This document shows positions 25,501-38,160 of a DNA stretch of 64,000 nt, piece after piece. Position 1 is the first letter of the stretch, and the number at the start of each line of letters is the position of its first letter. The position numbers and the translations under genes were made by a program. This stretch comes from Trichuris trichiura. Its lineage: Eukaryota > Nematoda > Enoplea > Trichinellida > Trichuridae. The notes beneath the pieces were generated by a model. The model was not told where the DNA came from, searched no databases, and saw only the letters and a list, made by a program, of their open reading frames with translations. Location: positions 682,001-746,000 of the forward strand of contig JBAJFE010000034.1 in NCBI GenBank assembly GCA_037903355.1, given 5' to 3'.

Positions 25501-28500
25501 TTTTTGTTTCCAAGTATGCCTTTTATAATTGTCGCTACAATGGTCAAGCCACGACCGGCCTTCAGTTGACTAGCAAATTGGAGTAACTTGTAGTTCGTGC
25601 TTGAGTGCGCAGGATCAACTTTTATAAACACCAGTATCTGTGGTCTAAAATACAATTTTCTTAGGATTCGCCTCAAGATCATGCGTTGCAAGCAGTTTAA
25701 TAGTAAAATTATTTTCCGTGATTCCGGCGTTCAACGTGAACGCAAATCAGCTTGTGTACATATTGGTAATATTCAGAAAAAATTACTCACCGCCAATTCT
25801 TCGGGTGCTGCTCTGAATCTTCAATGCGAAGTAGACTGTATTGTGCGGTAGAGAGCGCCAATCCCCGTATACCATCTCCCCACTCCTTCTTAGCTCTAAA
25901 GTGAAATTTTAAGCAAGCAAGCAAAGCTAAAATGTGTAAATTGCAGTCGTGTACCCCTTATATTCGATGTACTTGTACAGGAAAGCGAAGAGAAGAAGAA
26001 CAAGAATGCTGTAGTACCATTCGGTAGAGAACATGATAAAAAGGCTGAGTAAAGCACCAAGTACTGAAAGACTCCAATGATAGAATTGGAACCGAGGTCT
26101 CCAATTTGGAACATTTAGCAGAGTTTGCAAGGCGCAAGCGAGATTGACAAAGCAATACGAAATCAAGAAGAAGACTTGCACTACTGGAGCAACATAATCG
26201 ATGCCACCAATCATAAGAAAGCCCTCAGCAATAATTGCTGTAATGATCAGGGCTCTGATAGGCTCATTAAATCTTGTCACTTTGCTGAACGGATTTAAAA
26301 ATGGAAGCAGGTTATCCTTGGCTATGCTCTGCAAAAGTCTGGGAGAACCTAAAATGAAAAAGCATGTATCTTTGTGTACATTTTTTCATATGCTAATTTT
26401 TCTGGTTTTGAAAACGTGGTTTCTTGGTACGGGAACATATGTTTTCATAATGAAGAAGTTTATTACGGATAATTCCCGTTTGTTATGTATATAGAAGGAC
26501 TCCAGAGCCTTCGGGTCATTCGAGATCTGAAAGCTCCGGAATCCTTCTATACATATAACAAACGGAAATTAGCCGTAATAAACTTCTTCATTATGAAAAT
26601 TTTTCTGGTTGAACAAAGTCACAATCTTTACTCAACACTAATGCATTCGAATGCAGACTATTTTGAAAAACTGTTGAAAAATAGTTACTGCATAGGCATT
26701 GCAAGCTTGCTCCGATGCAAGATGTAAAGGAACCGATTAAAACGATCCAGTCGTCAGGCCAAGCAAGTTTTGCCGCTACCATGTTTCCGTTTAAACTTAT
26801 TCCATACCTGAAAATTGGTTAAACACAAACCGACATTCAGAAAGCGGCACTCATACTTGTCACATAGTATGGCCCGTGTCATCGTGCCACCGTAAAGAAT
26901 AACAAATGATAAATAGATAAACGACGTAGTTAACTGGGCTGCAATTGTTCCGATTGGAATGGACTTGTCAGGATCTTTGAGATCACCTAAATTATGCCCA
27001 TTGAAATAAGGTATACAAATCAGTCGAAAGCGTGACGTTAAGGAATTTTCTCTTTATCTATGGTTCTTTTAAGCCAGAGAAACCTGCAGAGGTGATATTG
27101 ATATCTTTCGTCAAAAAACGGAAAGAAAGTAAAATGAAAAAAAAATTACCTGACATATTCGCACCGGTCATTATTCCTGTTGTCTGAGGGAAAAATATAG
27201 CGAGAAGAACGAAGAAACTTGAGCCAATATCCTGTGTCACTTCGTAAGGTGGTGTCCCCAAATGACCGGGAAAGCTTTCTCCCTCGAACATGTAGTACGA
27301 ATGCAGGTTTTCTGAAAGATTGTTGCACATCAGCCAATTCGAAATAGTAACTGTCAAATGCATAAAGAAAACTACGCCTGATTTGAATATTGGCTGCTTT
27401 GTAACGGTCAGTATGATTTACTGTGGAACGTCAGCAACTAATTATAAGAACATAACAGAAAAGTGAATCCTAGTAATCAATAACTCTATCTGACGTAACA
27501 GATCGCGTTATGATAAGCCGTTTACCCCACCTATTGAACATGATATAACCCTATCTGAAAAAATATTAAAGTCCTTAAAGTGTATCAGCCGAAGTTTGTC
27601 ACCACCAGTTAAACTACGTTAGCTCATTTCAAAGGTTTACCAATACAAATTACTCAATGCAGTTCGCAGCCTGTTACCGTTAAACGCGAATACAAAATAT
27701 CTTCAAACAGCCACCTACCGGAAAGCATTGAGCCAGATATTGGCCTAATACCAATTTCGCTTTGAACCATGTGCTTAGCGTAGTAATCATCACATTTTTT
27801 AACACCAGTCTCATTGCTACGCTCACAAAACACGTTATCCAAGGCAGCGGTCCGATTGCAATGTAAAGTTCTGTTTTCATCCAGGAAGTAATTTGGATTA
27901 AGCAGACTTTCCCCGAGAAGGCATATGCTAAAAGTGTGAAATGAAATAGGGCGAACCATTGCATATAATCGAGAAACTATGGCTAGTTTGCACGCATTCA
28001 TTCGTTTATCATCAATACGTGCAGACGAAAAGTTCAGTACTTTTCTACTATCCGCTTCCCTCAACAGGGCAGTGAAATCAATGCAGGCAATGTGCTGATT
28101 TCCTGCAGATACAGTTTCATATGGGGAGCCTACATATTCTAAAGCGCTTAATAAAAAAAAAACATCGGGTCTTGTCGGCTATATGTTTGCAGCCTACCTT
28201 CTGCCAGTGGTCAAATACAGACCCGCTGTTCTCAATTTTGCGAACGTTGTTGACCCGCCACTCATGTCCGCCTAGAGCATACTTTTGACAAATGCCTGGA
28301 TCCGGCATGAAGTACCTTGATTCGGTTATCAGTGTAATGAGGTCCCAAGTATCATCAGAGCGCTGACTTTAAGCCGCAAAGCACTATGCTCTCTTGAGTA
28401 TCTTTTTTTAACTGACCGTAGTCAAATTAAGCTCAAACTGAAAAACTGAAGTCCATTAACGCTAACTACTGTATAAACAACTTAAGCTTAAAAATCAATG

Positions 28501-31500
28501 ATTCTCAGGGAAGCGGTGGGTATTAGGTGCTAGACGCTGAACGTTTGACCATGGCCAGTTCAGTGTCTCTAAACGCCAAAAGGTCTGAAATAAAAGGTAT
28601 TCGTGGCCAGTTCAACGATCTGAGGTCTCCAGCCAGCCTTGTAGTACCGAGGCTGAAACGATCACGAGCAAAAAGTGCTTTAAGACATCTGGGGAAAAGC
28701 CCTGACGCGAGAAAGCTTAGAAACTACCTTAAAGCAAAACCCTAATTTCCTATTACGCGTATGTAGAAATTGCATAGTAGGGTGTGTCTGCCTAACCGGA
28801 ATTGTGTTTTCAGGCATTGTTTAGGCTTGGGCGGCGTGCGTGCACTGTCACTAACGGAACAGAATTTTCGCGGAGCAAAGTTTAACCTTCGCCACCATAG
28901 AAGGAGCAATGTGAACTGGGAACCGAGAAACAGAAACCTATCGCGACAAAAACGAGGTCACTTGTGCACGCAAAATCAGAGACAGCGGTGGAGAACTTAA
29001 CTTGTGAGGTCAAGCTGCCAATGCAGTAAGAGGTACTCATCTAACTAAAAATACCCTACGTACTTTTAATTATTTAATTAATCTGAGCTTAGTTATTGAG
29101 AGTAGCGAGAAAAAGTCACACTTACTGCGAAGTTTCGCTGTGTTGATCAACAAATGCTCCAATGTAAACTCCGATTATGGACAGAATGACAAAGGCAAGA
29201 GAAATCGGAGCAAAGAATTGCACAAATTTGACACCAAAGCAGCATACGATAAAAATAAGAATCAAAAAGGCTGTTCCATACAAGCGAAAGTTATTGAACA
29301 TCTGCGGATCAGACACGTTGTTGGTTCCGAATTTTGGCAAGTCAGGAGCCATGTAGACCTGTAGCAGATGCAGTAAAAACTTGGATAATGTTTAACGATA
29401 AAAGCGCATACAAGGAGTATTTCCGCAGCTCCTGCAACGAACATGGCCGTTTCAACCGTGTTTGCCAGGTAGTAAAGTATACCAATAGCACCGCCAAATT
29501 CTGGTCCAAGATTCCTTGATAGCATATAATATGTCCCACCACCTGAAATTACGTTAGTTACTTGATTTACCACTGCCCAAGGACCTCGCTAAAATTTATG
29601 ATTAACTAGATTAGCATAACCTGGTGTGCAACCCTAAATTAGTACGACATTAAGAAGAAGGATTTTCTTCCAATAATAAAGTCGCTTCAAAGCATCAAAA
29701 AGTAAAAACGGCATAAAAGTGTAAGCACACAAATAAACAGGTGAATCCAAAACGACTCAAGTAATAAAGATAAACAAGGATGTTCCTTCAAATAAAAAAC
29801 AAGTAAAATAAAATGAACACAATAACAAAGCGTTTGTTTTGTTGAATTCCATAAACCCAAACAACAAGCAGTGCAAAACCGTATGATGATTCAGTATGTT
29901 TCACCTTTACATTATACGATTCTATTTCATTATTGTATCATTAATAAACTTTGTTCGTCTTAATCTGTTCGCTTAATAAATTTTGGGGAATATCATCATG
30001 TATTCATTTGCCTCATCTTTAATTGACCTATTTAGTTATCGATCACATTATTTTGTTTTTCCTTTATTCCTATTTATTTCACCATGACTTGTAGGTAGTT
30101 TGAAGTCAGTTTCTTAATGAAATAAAGTCCTCCTGCCTAAATCCGTGGTTCTCATCTTTAAACTGTCAGTTTGCCCTGCTTGTTACAAGTTTCACCCTTT
30201 TCATTATTATTGATTGGGCACTGGTGACGGGACAGGATCTGCCCCTAAAAAGCTAAGTCAAATAAAAGAAACAAAAATTTGAGCAGGGCTTTTTCCATAT
30301 TCTCCATATAGTAGAAGTGATTCTGGAAAACCCCTTTGCAAGAATTGAAATTAACTGGAACACCCGGGAAATATTTTAAAGATCAACGAAAAGCTGTAAG
30401 GGAAGAAGCGTGCATACATGGGCACTGAATTCACAGTAGTGGAGTCACCTGGATTTGACCTGCAGGTGTCGGGTCACGTACCGCGTGGCTTCTATTCAAT
30501 TTTACAGATCTCAGAACACGCTGAAGTGCCACGCCTGAACAATACAACAAGTGGGGAAACTTGAAGCTATAAAATTGAATCTACTGCACCTGTTTGCATG
30601 CCTTCTTCAAATGAGTTAATATTAATACTTCTGGGCATAAACATCTTAGAAATAGGTTTCTGCTGTCACGATTACAGGGCGATTCAGTATATAGAACGGA
30701 AGTACTTGCAAGCCAATACGAAACGAAATTTCTTGCTTTTAATAGGCTTGCCTTGCTTTACGTGTCTCAAAGTCTTTTTTGCACTAATAAAGTATTGTTT
30801 TTCCACATTTCAGGTAGTGAGTGACAAGTTGGAAACGGAAGCAGTATCCGTGAAGAAAAAGAATGAGCAATATTTGACTTTTCTTCAGAAATGACAATTC
30901 AAACGGCAACCAATGCGGAGCAATGAACTACAGGTAGGCCTACTTAAAATTGCCATAACTCAATCAAAGTATAAGTATGACAGGGTTGACAGAAATAGTA
31001 TGCATATAGGGTGGAACATTGGGTTCTTTGTAACGCTTTGGTTGGTTTTAATTGCTTGGAGATTCTCGTTATGTTCTTGCGCGATTCTGTAATGATGGAA
31101 AAATGAATATGACTGGGTTGTTTGTTAGAGAGGAACAGTGTCAGAAGCCTTTTGCCAGTGCTTTTTCTTATTCCTCATAAATAAACGATCGAGATAGCTA
31201 CTGCTTGCATTACAGAATTGAAGAACAACGTCAGCAGGTTCTACAACTTTTAAAAAATCGTGATGCCTGTGTAACTGAAGAAAGCTAATAAATTTTTGTT
31301 GAACCAACCCTTACCAGTGCTGATGTGTGCTCAGTGAAGAACAGCACTTTCTGCCTAATGATAAAATCAGAAGAACGTGCACGAACAGCTGAACCTGAGC
31401 CATAGTACATTCACATTTATTGCTAACTGTATTTCACACACCTGTTTTATTTTCGCCAACTGCCACAGAGATGTGCTATTAATGCATGCTGTATTAACCT

Positions 31501-33640
31501 AGGCACTAAAACATTAACAAATCCATAATTATTCCACAACTGAAGCTTCTCCTGTTTGGAGCAATGAGTGCCGCGTACTTTATTCGTGGGAAGATAAGTG
31601 TTTCTCCTGAGCTTTGAAGACAGGAGGAAAACGAGCTTTCTCGGTCGCACCTTGTTCATACTTAGGGGAGGGCAGTATTGCGCTCAGTGAAGGTTTTCAG
31701 AAGGAGCTAGACAGGCGCATAGTTACAAAACCAGTTTGTGGTGAAGCAATTGTATTCAATTCTTCAAAAGCCAAATGCTTCCCTGAAGAGCCTAACGAGA
31801 AAGACGAAAATATCCTCAACTACTGAAAGAACAGGCTCATCCTAGAGAGTAAGCTGCAGCCTAGAAACGGAAACAACCAACATTGAATTTAACCTTACTA
31901 ATTAATACATGACAGCTATCTTCACTTTAAAAATTTTAAATTGCGTATGGTTCAGCATGCAGCCTTCCGCATATGGCAACCGTTCTCCCAAAGGCCGCAG
32001 GAAAATTTTCAAATTGCTTGCACGTGAAAGATGGATAAATGAAAATTGTTCAAACGGATTGTTCACTCATGCATTACTACACATGTCCACTGCAGCACAA
32101 ATTTTTTTAGATTAATTTTTAGAAATGAATACCGGATCACTACTGCTTCTTCTTTGGTAGTTGGGATACTAAGGGAAACCGTTGGTCATTTGCCTGCACA
32201 GAAATCATTCTTCACGCTAAAACATTCGGCATTTTTGAACTAAAGCAAACGTTTGAAACTACGATTCGACGCAGTCTAGGCATTTCCAGTCGTAGACATG
32301 ATTAGTATTAATTAGCAGGGACTTTTCTCATACGATGCACTTATTTATTAATACTTTCGGTCGTTTCTAAATAACTACTCAAGATCCTCAAAAAAAAAAG
32401 AACTTTGCTAGGTAGTTTAGCCTCTGCAAATGCAGGTAATTTAATGCATAAAGTGCGGACCAGCCATTCTGTGTACAACTTTTTTCCCGTGAAGAATACA
32501 GAACATTTGGATGACGTTCAGCTTAACAATCATCCCGCATGCTTCACTTTTCCCTCATACACGGGAGTGACATTTAAGCAGTGCTATTTCAAGCGACAGT
32601 AAAAAGTAGACCTTTCGATTGGAAGAGCAAAAAGTAGATCTTTTGACTAAATGAAGGTAAGCTCCTTGAAGCCAACGACCAAATGAATTCGCGAGGACAT
32701 TCCTCAAAAAACACGTATAATGGAAAAAGGAGGTCGAATTGCAATGCCAACTTTAAACACTCTCAACGAAAACTTTTCTCACTACATCAATAATCTGAAC
32801 ATAGTGCAGGCACTAAATTATATTGATTGCAACATGAACCTGTCGCCTAAGGGGCTTTCATTGATTCCATGGGTCGGGGCAGTAAAACATAAATGGATTA
32901 ACCGAGACTTGTGGAAACAATGAAACTCAATCGACATATAGCATGTCATCAAAAGCAACTACTCAAACGTGTAAGTCCAGGTGACGAAAGCTATCAAGAT
33001 AAATTGCTTGGTATACATTAAATCTGAAAGCCTTTGAGAACGCTGATCATTATTCTTTGAAAAATAGCAATACAACTATGCGTCATAAGAAATGAAAAAA
33101 ACCGTACTTTCGATCTTCCCATTGGTAGCGATTGCAGAAATGGAAATGCTCGTCAAGAATGTCTGAAAAATATCTTGAAATAAATTTCCATAACAAAGGT
33201 GATGGAATTGCACTGACGCAGAGACAGCAGAGGAAGACCATAGCAAATGTTTCGATTACGCCACCGACGCCAACCATCCACGTGAGACGAAGAAACATTT
33301 GCACACCCAAAATATGCTGAATGCTGGGTAGATAAACCCCAAAAACGGTTCCCAAATTGGTTTTCTAAAAGAACGTTTGTTGAGTCTGTGGACAAAAAGT
33401 AAAAGGCAAAATTACTTTGGCTCCATTGGCGTCATTTGTTACACCGCTCAGGGACTTAAGGTACATAGATACAGAGTTGACGCTCGCAGGTCCGTCTTCT
33501 TCGTAAAGGGCCAAACCCTTGTTATAGACACTTGGGCTAGGAGATCTTGAACGCTTTTGCTCGAGGCGATCGCCATTTTCGCTCAAAGAAAGGGCCGTCT
33601 CTGCGATCTTTTCCTTTCCAACTTGCCCAGATGATTCCAT
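22565..33640 (-). CDS. kcc: K-Cl cotransporter paralogue B (SLC12 family), complete, 16 exons
   Basis: This is a second KCC on the opposite strand, convergent with gene A. Exons: 33640-33416, 33364-33218, 33162-33108, 29542-29412, 29358-29126, 27927-27719, 27311-27150, 26986-26857, 26807-26689, 26348-25955, 25895-25791, 25644-25470, 25362-25161, 25109-24888, 23301-23105, 23053-22565; 1064 residues. Exons 2-4 and 7-14 have exactly the lengths found in gene A. Motifs: [83 protein letters not shown]. The C-terminus is canonical ([17 protein letters not shown], ending EVVTIYS) and keeps both regulatory Thr (T1000 in MNTALLL, T1043 in LTEG). The K+-coordinating Tyr of TM3 is F177 (AMFVAG). Four Cys and glycosylation sequons are present in the TM5-6 loop. 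The start Met could lie further upstream. Confidence 0.96.
23868..24146 (+). repeat. Short tandem-like block with hammerhead-like core and a 28-bp-arm hairpin
   Basis: This lies in intron 14 of KCC gene B. A 14-bp motif, CAATAYGTCARGAY, starts near 23869, 23999 and 24133, at about 131-133 bp spacing. The first unit holds a hammerhead-like core at 23892-23934: CACCG, CTGAAGA, hairpin CGGGTC/ACCCG, AAAGCTC, CGG. A CCGTAATAAAG follows at about 23978. The second unit holds a hairpin (about 24053-24134) whose arms read GGTTGTAAGGTCTTCTACGG and its complement, with a partly duplicated inner TTCTACGGCTTTTCC. Position 7 of the hammerhead core tolerates any base, so CTGAAGA is acceptable. Confidence 0.65.
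26423..26604. repeat. Foldback copy of the hammerhead-bearing repeat family
   Basis: This lies in intron 9 of KCC gene B. The left half, from CTTGGTACGGGA through TTTCATAATGAA and TTCGGGTCATTCGAGA, matches the repeat near 2020-2140. The right half (about 26530-26602) is the inverted copy ending TTCTTCATTATGAAAA, so the element is a palindrome of about 170 bp. The CTGATGA part of the core is missing, so no complete ribozyme can form here. Confidence 0.75.
27935..28385 (-). other. Nested coding-looking segment in KCC-B intron 5 (same strand), unidentified
   Basis: Two open exon-like blocks read on the minus strand. The first, about 28364-28196, begins after TCAG with [18 protein letters not shown] and contains [19 protein letters not shown], ending FDHWQK at a GTAGGC donor. 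The second starts near 28092 after AATCAG with [19 protein letters not shown] and continues through [19 protein letters not shown]. Both junctions are phase 0. Codon content looks real, but the frame does not match the flanking KCC exons, so this is probably a separate nested gene or a remnant. I do not recognise the family and cannot see its first or last exon. Confidence 0.55.
28544..29000 (+). other. Possible nested plus-strand basic protein ORFs in KCC-B intron 5
   Basis: An ATG at 28551 opens a 64-codon basic frame ([20 protein letters not shown], then [20 protein letters not shown]) ending at 28745. A second open block after a TTTTCAG at about 28812 reads [20 protein letters not shown] and ends at 28998-29000. 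Both are rich in Arg and Lys. I could not join them with matching phases, and I recognise no domain. They may be a small nested gene or chance. Confidence 0.35.
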
Positions 33641-36600
33641 GAGGACCGCAACTTTCACCGACCTGACTAAACCAATTCCCTTACAAGAAATGCCGAAACA
33701 AGTTTCTAACAACAGTAAATGGCGAATGCTGTCGTTCTGTTGATTCGCTGAACGATGAACTGTCCGTTAATTATCGATGAATTTTAAACTGAGCCTTGAG
33801 AAACCAGCCTATACGGAGCAGTGGAAGAGATGGTGCAATGCTACCTGAAAGTAAGAGGAAGTTTGACGTTTCCGTCTGTTTACGTTCCGATTGTTTAACT
33901 GGCGCTGGAATGATCGTAAAAATAACTATACTTGTTCCTTTCGTGCCAATCTGATCGCCAAACCGGTGCAGCTGACAATACGTCGTGGGCGTGCCACAAA
34001 GAGGAAAAACCATGCCGCTTATACCTTCCGGAAAGTTGCATCTACCAGAACTTCTGTGCCCCGAAGCAGACGAATATATTCGTCAACTTTGATAGTTCAA
34101 TCTGAATTGCTTTAACAAGAAGCTCCGTCGGAAACGCAAACCCAAAATATGTAAAAGTGGCTGGATGCCTTTCTGCGTAAGAAAAACTGCTTCCCCTTCA
34201 ACTATGTCAAAAACAAAGGAAATGCAAAAAACAGGGTGAACTATACTGTCCACAAACCTAAGGATTTTGGAACTCTATTGTCAACATTGTTCAAATGACC
34301 TCTGTATCTTGCGCTAGCTTCAAACAGTATGTACATGCGGTGACAAAAGCGGAGAAACAGAAGTTTGGTGTCATTTCTCGCCTAAAGATATTTACCCATT
34401 TATGCGCTCATAAATTTGCTCTGCTCTAAAGCTTGTTACAACTGTCCACTGCTTGAAAACAAAAACGGCTAGAACACGGGTAACGCAAGTATAAGGTGAA
34501 CGAAAACAATTTAAAACTTGATTTACGACTCTGAAATTTCCTGACCTGCCTACTATCACTTCTTCAGCTCAGCAGTAGTGGCACTTGAACGCATCATTTA
34601 ATTTGATAGCCTCTACAGCCGTTGGTGCCCTAAACATTGGTACTGTCGAGTATACGAGTTTGGGCCATACGAATAAGCTTAGCGTCTTCAGTGCAATCAA
34701 AGTGCATGCGAGAATCAAAGTGGCAAATTTTGCCGCGAAGAACCGAAGCAATAATTGCCTAAGGTGTGATTTAAATTCTCAACCTCTCACTGACTAGCTT
34801 ACTCAGTCTCTACTGTCAGTAGCAGGCCGTAATCAGGACAGAGGCGGTGTTTCCCTATTCCTTCAGCTGAAGCGAGCGTCCCTCTCAGTCTTCAGCCCGG
34901 AAGAATTTCCCACTGAATTATATTTTAACACAGCATACATAATTTACTGCCTCTCCTTTTCCATCATCTAACTCCCCTTCGGATTCATTGGTTTATTTCA
35001 GCAAATCAGCAGTGGCATTTAATTTACATACAAATCAACGATGCGACATTGGACATTTCATTCATGAAGTTGCTGAAGACACTAAGTTCAATTTCCATCG
35101 GATGACAGAAAGATATGCAAGAAGAAACCTTGCATTCAAGCTGTTTTATAATACCTTTCCAGAAGTGAATGCGTGCTATCACTAATAATGTTCAAAAACC
35201 GTGCAATTTTAACGTGAAACTATACTGAAACGTTATCAAGTAGCTGATTTTCAATCATCTACGACACTTAACCTATTTTGTCAACCTGTCAAAGTCCTTT
35301 TGCGTGAACTGCCAAATACGTGCAAGATGCTACTTCACTGAAGGGCACAAGGCGAAGCGAAAATGCAGATTTTAAACGTGATTGTACATCTTCATTTTAG
35401 TAAGCGTTTCAATGTCAAAAGGAGGACTGATCTGTCTGCGCGGTACTAGCAGTGCTACGCAGATAGCTCAGATATAATAAACTTTTTATCCAGCAAACAG
35501 CAGTTGCGTTTCCTTATTGCATAGTTAGAACATCTGTCCCAATGTTATTGCTCATGTAACAACTAAGGTTCCAGAAATAAGCGGTGCATAATAAATCTTG
35601 CCTCAAGTACGTCCATGGTGTCGCTCCTTTTTGAGGCATATGCACAGCCAGGGCTTCTTACAAACGTTTTTCTAATGAGCTATTCTGACGCCCACCCTTT
35701 CCATCCGTTGAAATTGAGCTTTTCAACACATGTTCCATTGAGCAACCTGATTAATTCATACAATGTGCCAACTGATGCGGCGGAAGCAATTTTTCTACGG
35801 TGAGCTCAATGTTATTAACAGCATGGAGCGGCAGCAAGTCGCTACTCCTTACTAACTGTACTTACTTTCCCCTCATCAGAACCCTTGTATAGACGCGTGT
35901 GAGCCATGTTTGGATAACATTTTAAAAAATAACGGTTGAAATCTCAATTTTCCTGTCCTTTGCTCTCATGAGATCTTCCGTCACCATTAGATTCTTTTAC
36001 CCATGTAGGTTAGCGCCCATTTAAAATTATAGGCATAAGTTCAGCAAATCGGCGTTTCTACGAAAGAAGAAAAAATGTAAGAATTGCTTTCAGCAACTGC
36101 TATACCATGAAAACCAGACAGCCATCGTTTCAAGTAAATGAAAACCAAGCAAATAAAACTAATTAGTGAAGCGATCAAAAACAGAACTTACTTTGGCATA
36201 CTGCGCAATTCGAGCACAGTTATCGATAAGATTTTGTATCCCAAAAGAAAAGTTGATTGTTGCAGTAAATCTCAACGGGAAACGGAATTATATTATAGGA
36301 ACATACTAAGGTATTGCTCTCGTACACACTGAGATAGAGTGGTTAAGCAAGCAAAGGTCCTTTAATAGTTAAAAATTGGGTGCCTCCCGTGAAAAGTTAT
36401 CCTGATGACCAGTGTACACACTGACGAAAAGAACAAGATTTGTTAGCGCACAAAAATCCTGTAGTCACCTAGCTCTTAGATAAGCCCATGTTTAGTCGCT
36501 AGCATGTCGCAAAACCATCACGTAAAGGCATATATTCACAAGCCACGAAGTGAAGGTTGCAAAAATGAACATTTTAAAACGCCAATTAATTCAGTAAGCG

Positions 36601-37379
36601 CGTGCTATGTTTGGCAAAAGCAAGTGCAGTTAGGATGAGCTTCAGAAGGCCATACCATAATAAAAGACGTAAATGAATGTATCATTCGGTCCCTTTGAGG
36701 TCGACAGCTGACGTGATCATTTCTACTCAGAGAGCTCGATTGTTTTTGCGTAACGTACAAAGTACTTTTTATCTGCACCTTTTCCGCCATTTCTTTCATG
36801 GATAATTAACACGGCTAGTAGGACACTCTTTCTCAAGGGGGCCATGTCCCGTCTTTCAGACTGAAAAGCTCTGGAAAATACGCCGCTCAACCAAAGAAAC
36901 CGCCGAAGTTCTGCCGAGAAGAGCATCAGCAGCCTAATGTCAGGGATAGCACCCACTAATTAGCTCTCGGAACATAAGCTAACAAGATCGAGAGCGTAGC
37001 AAACTCAAATCCATCTGAAAAAAGGCAAAGCTGCCAAAAACTACTTTGGAGCACAGGTTTTCATTCTTTTTCGTTCCTGAGCCTCAGGCAAAAGCCCTTT
37101 GACCACTGCTGCTTAGTCTTGGCCATTTCGTCGTCGACTGGACAACCTGACATGTTGATTTTATCATCAATGCCTCCTGATTCAAAGCCTATGTGGATTT
37201 TTGCACCAACTGACCTTGAACAGGCCACGGTTAAAGAGCTGCAGTCAAATCAGCCGTTCCGTCATTATCTTCCCCTCCTGGTGCGATACCTTGGTGGTTC
37301 TGGCTCTTCGGCCGTCTGTGCCTTCTTTCCTTCGCAAAAGCAAAGTGCTAGTTATCCTTTGTGATCTCCGCGTTTTATC

Positions 37380-37735
37380 TCAAGAGGAAAGGTTGAAAAG
37401 AAAATAAAATGAATAAACAAAAAATAATTTTAATTTCAGAGAAAAAGAGCACTAGGAATTTTCAGATATCTGTAAGAAGAAAAAAGAGAAAAGGGAAAAG
37501 TAAACAAGAACGACAAGGCAAAAGAATGCAACAGTTCAGAATTTTTTGAAAGAAGCAAAAAGAGCGAATTTAAAAAACGGAAGGAGAACAAAAGAGATAT
37601 CACTCACAAATAGAAATAAAAGATTGAGGATAAAAAAGACAATATGTAAAAAAAGGAATAAAGACAGGACAAAATAAAACTTCATAATACAAAAAGAAAG
37701 AACGTGCTTTCTCTCTGGAACTAATATAATACATA
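37380..37735. repeat. Purine-rich (A/G) low-complexity tract
   Basis: Over about 350 bp the plus strand is dominated by A and G with runs such as AAAAAGAAAG and GAAAAAAGAGAAAAGGG. Open frames on the minus strand here are Phe/Leu-rich because of this composition and should not be taken as genes. Confidence 0.75.
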
Positions 37736-37738
37736 ATA

Positions 37739-37891
37739 CAGTAGAACCTCCGAAGTTGACCACCTCCCTAAGTCGACCGAATTTTGACCACTTGGTTGGT
37801 CCGCACATTAATAATATAATATACCCATAGCCTCCTATGTTGACCAGTTTTCCCCGGTCCTTTGGGTGGTCAACTTACGGTGGTTCTACTG
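37739..37891. mobile_element. Tigger/pogo-type MITE
   Basis: This 153-bp element starts CAGTAGAACCTCCGAAGTTG and ends with the inverted CAGTAGAACCACCGTAAGTT, and is flanked by TA at 37737-37738 and 37892-37893. CAGTAGAACC with TA duplications is a familiar Tigger (pogo superfamily) terminus. It has no coding capacity. Its ends differ from those of the pogo-like element at 49581-51372, so that element is probably not its source. Confidence 0.92.
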
Positions 37892-38059
37892 TATATAAAA
37901 GAGGAAAACAATAAAAAACAAACGTAATAATAAACAAAAAACTTCAAAACAAGAAAGAAAATCGTTAAAAACTGGACCAATTTTGAAGCGCGGGTACTGA
38001 AACACGGAAACGCTATTGAAATACCTAGGCTGATCAACATTTATTTTGACTTCCCGCGA

Positions 38060-38160
38060 TGAAGAACAGGACCCGGATATCTCGAAAGCTCTGAATTGCT
38101 GACCTTTTGGTTTCGTTCAATAAAACGAGCAATCCGTAACCGCCTATAATGAAAACTTCC
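38060..38160 (+). repeat. Decayed copy of the hammerhead-type repeat
   Basis: CGATGAAGAA, a degenerate spacer and CTCGAAAGCTCTGA at about 38059-38094 resemble the core order, followed by AATCCGTAA about 60 nt later. The CTGATGA box and stem II are not intact. Membership in the family is an inference. Confidence 0.4.

Noticed and set aside
28497..28525. CAATGATTCTCAGGG resembling a hAT terminus
   Set aside because: No matching inverted end or 8-bp duplication found nearby.
36850..36880. ACTGAAAAGCTCTGG resembling the hammerhead 3' box
   Set aside because: No CTGATGA box or stem II can be placed around it.
37119..37407. Two overlapping ORFs near 37200
   Set aside because: No domain, no splice partner, and both frames look equally plausible, as expected by chance.
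37536..37808. 90-codon minus-strand ORF
   Set aside because: Produced by the purine-rich tract; the Phe/Leu-rich translation is compositional.
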